This document shows positions 61,357-64,000 of a stretch of DNA of 64,000 nt, in pieces. Made by a program: the position numbers and the translations under genes. The notes beneath the pieces were generated by a model. That model made no database searches. It was not told where the DNA came from and worked only from the letters and a program-made list of their open reading frames with translations. Source of the DNA: Nonomuraea turcica (lineage in GTDB: Bacteria > Actinomycetota > Actinomycetes > Streptosporangiales > Streptosporangiaceae); NCBI RefSeq assembly GCF_030718205.1, contig NZ_JAUZQF010000003.1:186001-250000 (forward strand). The letters are read 5' to 3'. Each line of letters starts with the position of its first letter. The stretch's first letter is position 1.

Positions 61357-62355
61357 TCAGGTGGTGGATTCGCGGACCATGAGCTCGAAGGGAGCGGTGT
61401 GCTCACGGGCCTCGCGTGCGGGCGCCCCCATGCGGCCGGTCAGCAGCTCGACGGCCTTCGCGGCCATCCACCGGTGATCCGGCGCCACTGTGGACAGCGA
61501 CGGAACCATGAACTCCGCCTCGGGGATGTCGTCGAAGCCGACGATGCGGACGTCGCCGGGGGCCCGGAGGCCGCGGTCGGCCAGGCCGCGGAGCACTCCC
61601 TGCGCGACGGTGTCGGTGACCGCGACCACGCCGTCGACCTCGCGGCCGGAGCAGGCCAGGCGGTGCGCCGCCTCGCGGCCCGCCTCCATCGTCATCCTGC
61701 CGACGGTGAAGAGCAGCCCGGGATCGGGCTCGAGCCCGCGCTCGGCGAGGGCGGCGAGGTAGCCCTGGTAGCGGCGGGTCACCACGTTGACCCCCTCCAG
61801 GGCGTCGCCGGTGACGATCGCGATCCTGCGGCATCCCCGGTCGATCAGGTGCGTGGTCGCCGCTTTGGTGCCTTCCTCGTTGGGCATGGCGACGTGGTCG
61901 AAACGGCCGCCGAAGTCCCGCTCGCCGAGCATGACGATGGGGTAGCCGGCGCCGGCCAGCCGTGGATCTTCCCGCCCGAGCTCGACCGCGCTGAGGATCA
62001 GGCCGTCGAAGTGCAGCGTGTGCGAATGGGCGATCGCGTCGATCTCCCCGGCGGCGGCCGCCCCGGTCTGCTCGATCGCGACGTGGAACCCCCGCTGCGC
62101 GGCCTCGTCGATCACGTGGGCGGCGAGGTGGCCGAAGTAGGGGCTGTGGATCTCCGGCACGGCCAGGCCGATGATGCCGGTCCGCCCAGACTTGAGCGTC
62201 CGGGCGGAGAGGTTGACGCGGTAGCCCGACTGCCGGATGGCCTCCAGCACCCGGCGGCGGACCGGGTCGCTGACCCCGGCGCGGTTGTTGACCACGTTGG
62301 AGACCGTCATCTTCGACACACCCGCCAGCCGGGCGACGTCGTTCATGGTCACCAT
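61357..62355 (-). CDS. LacI-family transcriptional regulator
   Basis: A 332-residue repressor. The N-terminal HTH and hinge read NDVARLAGVSKMTVSNVVNNRAGVSDPVRRRVLEAIRQSGYRVN, followed by a complete sugar-binding domain (SGRTGIIGLAVPEIHSPYFG, HFDGLILS, IVTGDALEGVNVVTRRYQGYLAALAERG, VGFDDIPEAEFMVPSLSTV). Unlike the broken gene at 25.5 kb, it is intact. It lies 43 bp after the arabinofuranosidase stop on the same strand, so it likely senses arabinose or an arabinoside and controls that gene. Start at 62355; an ATG three codons later is possible. Confidence 0.9.
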   Translation of the reverse strand: MVTMNDVARLAGVSKMTVSNVVNNRAGVSDPVRRRVLEAIRQSGYRVNLSARTLKSGRTGIIGLAVPEIHSPYFGHLAAHVIDEAAQRGFHVAIEQTGAAAAGEIDAIAHSHTLHFDGLILSAVELGREDPRLAGAGYPIVMLGERDFGGRFDHVAMPNEEGTKAATTHLIDRGCRRIAIVTGDALEGVNVVTRRYQGYLAALAERGLEPDPGLLFTVGRMTMEAGREAAHRLACSGREVDGVVAVTDTVAQGVLRGLADRGLRAPGDVRIVGFDDIPEAEFMVPSLSTVAPDHRWMAAKAVELLTGRMGAPAREAREHTAPFELMVRESTT

Positions 62356-62398
62356 GCCTGTGAGCCTATCGCGGTGCGCTCGGCGGCCCTGGTGACCG

Positions 62399-63916
62399 TC
62401 ATCCGAGGCGGGCCTCCACGGTGACGAAGGAGTGGGCGGGCAGGTGCACCCGCAGCCCGGAAGCGGTCGCCGTGACCTGCTCGTGAGGCCGCGGGGCGAC
62501 GGCGGCCGGCGTCTCGGGCGTGTTGTGGGCCTGCAGCTTCTCCGCGGTGAGGATCCGGGAGTGCGCGCCGGCCACGGCGCCGCCACGCAGGTCCAGCTCG
62601 ACGTCGACGGCCTCGGCCGCGTCCAGGTTGGACATCGACACGAGCATCCGTCCGTCCTTGCGGCTCGCCGAGATCGAGACCGTCTTCAGCGTTTCCCTGC
62701 CGGGCACGCCCGCCGGGAGGTCGACCCGCAGCGAGGCCGCGTCCTGGTGTCCCTTGTTCATCTCGAACACGTGGTACGTGGGCGTGAGCACGAGCGCGCC
62801 GGAGTCGGGGTCGGTCAGGATCATGGCCTGGAGCACGTTCACCGTCTGGGCGATGTTGGCCATCACCAGCCGGTCGGCGTGGCGGTGGAAGATGTCGAAG
62901 TGCAGGCCGGCCACCAGCGCGTCCCTGAGCGTGTTCTGCTGGTAGAGGAAGCCCGGGTTGGTGCCCGGCTCGACGTTCCACCACGTGCCCCACTCGTCCA
63001 GCACCAGGCCGACGTTCTTGTCCGGGTCGTAGCAGTCCATGACGTTCGAGTGGCCGGTGAGGAGCTCGTCGATGCGCGCCGCCTGGACCATCGTGCGGTA
63101 GTAGTCGTCGGTGTCGAACACGGTGGCGTCGCCCTTGTCCTGCCACGTGCCCGGAATCGTGTAGTAGTGCAGGGAGAGCGCCTGGTAGAACGGCTGGGGC
63201 CGGTAGGCGCAGCCCAGGTCGCCGAGCTGCTTCATGAGCGTCTCGGTCCAGGCGTAGTCGTCGGTGTTCGCGCCGGCGGCGACGCGGTAGAGCTTGTTGT
63301 CGCCGTGGTCGCGGCAGTAGGTGCCGTAGCGGCGGGCCTCGTCGGCGTAGTGCTGGGCGGTCATGTGGCCGCCGCAGCCCCAGGTCTCGTTGCCGAGCCC
63401 CCAGAAGCGCACCCGCCAGGGCTCCTCGCGGCCGTTGGCCTTGCGCAGGCGCACCATCGGCGAGTCGCCCTCGCGGGTCAGGTACTCGACCCAGTCGCTC
63501 ATCTCCTTGACCGTGCCCGAGCCGACGTTGCCGCTGATGTACGGCTCGGCGCCGAGCAACTCGCACAGGGCCATGAACTCATGGGTCCCGAAGTGGTTGT
63601 TCTCCTCGACGTTGCCCCAGTGGGTGTTCACCATCGCGGGGCGCTGGTCCTTCGGCCCGATGCCGTCCATCCAGTGGTACTCGTCGGCGAAGCAGCCGCC
63701 GGGCCAGCGCAGGTTGGGGATGTTCAGGGCACGCAGCGCGTCGACGACGTCCAGGCGGATGCCGCCGGCGTTCGGGAGCTCGCTGTCCTCGCCCACATAG
63801 AACCCGCCGTAGATGCAGCGGCCCAGATGCTCGGCGAAATGACCGTAGAGATGCCGGTTGATCACCGGACCCTCGACGTCGACATTGATGATGGCAGGCA
63901 CGACGACATTGCTCAT
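62399..63916 (-). CDS. Alpha-L-arabinofuranosidase, glycoside hydrolase family 51
   Basis: A 505-residue enzyme without signal peptide, so it acts on imported arabino-oligosaccharides in the cytosol. It has the GH51 TIM barrel ([28 protein letters not shown]) with acid/base Glu177 in GLGNETWG and nucleophile Glu308 in VLDEWGTWW, then a C-terminal beta-sandwich. Length is normal for the family. LacI-type operators precede it and the lacI gene follows. The CBM42 of the exported lyase at 25 kb also binds arabinofuranose, hinting at a common substrate. Confidence 0.94.
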   Translation of the reverse strand: MSNVVVPAIINVDVEGPVINRHLYGHFAEHLGRCIYGGFYVGEDSELPNAGGIRLDVVDALRALNIPNLRWPGGCFADEYHWMDGIGPKDQRPAMVNTHWGNVEENNHFGTHEFMALCELLGAEPYISGNVGSGTVKEMSDWVEYLTREGDSPMVRLRKANGREEPWRVRFWGLGNETWGCGGHMTAQHYADEARRYGTYCRDHGDNKLYRVAAGANTDDYAWTETLMKQLGDLGCAYRPQPFYQALSLHYYTIPGTWQDKGDATVFDTDDYYRTMVQAARIDELLTGHSNVMDCYDPDKNVGLVLDEWGTWWNVEPGTNPGFLYQQNTLRDALVAGLHFDIFHRHADRLVMANIAQTVNVLQAMILTDPDSGALVLTPTYHVFEMNKGHQDAASLRVDLPAGVPGRETLKTVSISASRKDGRMLVSMSNLDAAEAVDVELDLRGGAVAGAHSRILTAEKLQAHNTPETPAAVAPRPHEQVTATASGLRVHLPAHSFVTVEARLG

Positions 63917-63944
63917 GAATGAATCCCTCAGGGGTGGTGGAGGT

Positions 63945-63994
63945 CGCTTTACCGATACATGGATCGGTAAAGCGAGGCAACTTTATCGATACAG
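63945..63994. promoter_or_regulatory. Cluster of LacI-type operators upstream of the arabinofuranosidase gene
   Basis: CGCTTTACCGAT (63945-63956) and ATCGGTAAAGCG (63963-63974) form a perfect 12-bp inverted repeat around a 6-bp spacer. TTTACCGATACA (63948-63959) recurs as TTTATCGATACA (63982-63993), whose core TATCGATA is a perfect dyad. Both share the central CG of LacI-family sites. Confidence 0.75.
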
Positions 63995-64000
63995 GCACGA

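Overview
The window reads as chromosomal DNA of a high-GC filamentous actinomycete. Coding sequence is strongly GC-rich at third positions, start codons include GTG and TTG, Tat and Sec signal peptides are common, TTA leucine codons are rare, and the regulators are of actinobacterial type (LAL-type LuxR, ECF sigma factor with a CU044_5270-type partner, PaaX, ROK, LacI). A Nonomuraea/Streptosporangiaceae-like host is my best guess; no rRNA, tRNA, insertion sequence or CRISPR array was seen to test this.

Layout. 1-7.4 kb: a cut phosphotransferase-like gene, a large LuxR regulator, and two exported glycosidases (GH97, GH95). 7.5-19 kb: housekeeping and stress functions: HtpX-type protease, acyltransferase, a possible DAPG-hydrolase-like protein, aldo/keto reductase, NlpC/P60 endopeptidase, ECF sigma factor with partner, a CPBP protein with altered motif, an exported RidA plus an exported amino-acid oxidase, and an esterase with its TetR regulator behind twin palindromic operators. 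19-40 kb: a polysaccharide-degradation island: a 1492-residue multidomain exported protein, alginate lyase-CBM42, a broken lacI gene, two tandem GH95-like enzymes, a ROK repressor divergent from a sugar ABC importer with a Gfo/Idh/MocA oxidoreductase, a GH95-like enzyme with a discoidin insert, then a VapBC-like toxin-antitoxin pair. 40.5-61.3 kb: an aerobic benzoate island. 61.4-64 kb: a GH51 arabinofuranosidase and its LacI regulator, with LacI-type operators at the right edge.

How the benzoate island works. Aryl-alcohol and aldehyde dehydrogenases would turn benzyl alcohol into benzoate. A five-gene Liv-type ABC importer, translationally coupled throughout, probably takes up the aromatic acid. 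Benzoate-CoA ligase makes benzoyl-CoA, BoxB epoxidises the ring, BoxC opens it to 3,4-dehydroadipyl-CoA semialdehyde and formate, and the BoxD-type dehydrogenase oxidises the aldehyde. Enoyl-CoA hydratase/isomerase and 3-hydroxyacyl-CoA dehydrogenase lead to beta-ketoadipyl-CoA; the final thiolase is not in the window. No fused BoxA reductase is present; a separate ferredoxin-NADP reductase and a 7Fe ferredoxin sit in the operon and are the likely electron donors. PaaX and an AcoR-like activator are the local regulators. A spaced motif (TGCTACA-N10-GATAC-N8-AACGT) is shared by the boxC and enoyl-CoA hydratase upstream regions, with a weaker copy before the hydroxyacyl-CoA dehydrogenase gene.

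The most notable non-gene signals are TTA codons within the first 17 codons of four exported glycosidases, paired LacI-type operators beside the decayed lacI gene, a 17-bp perfect inverted repeat overlapping the antitoxin start codon, and a possible CTG start for the enoyl-CoA hydratase.
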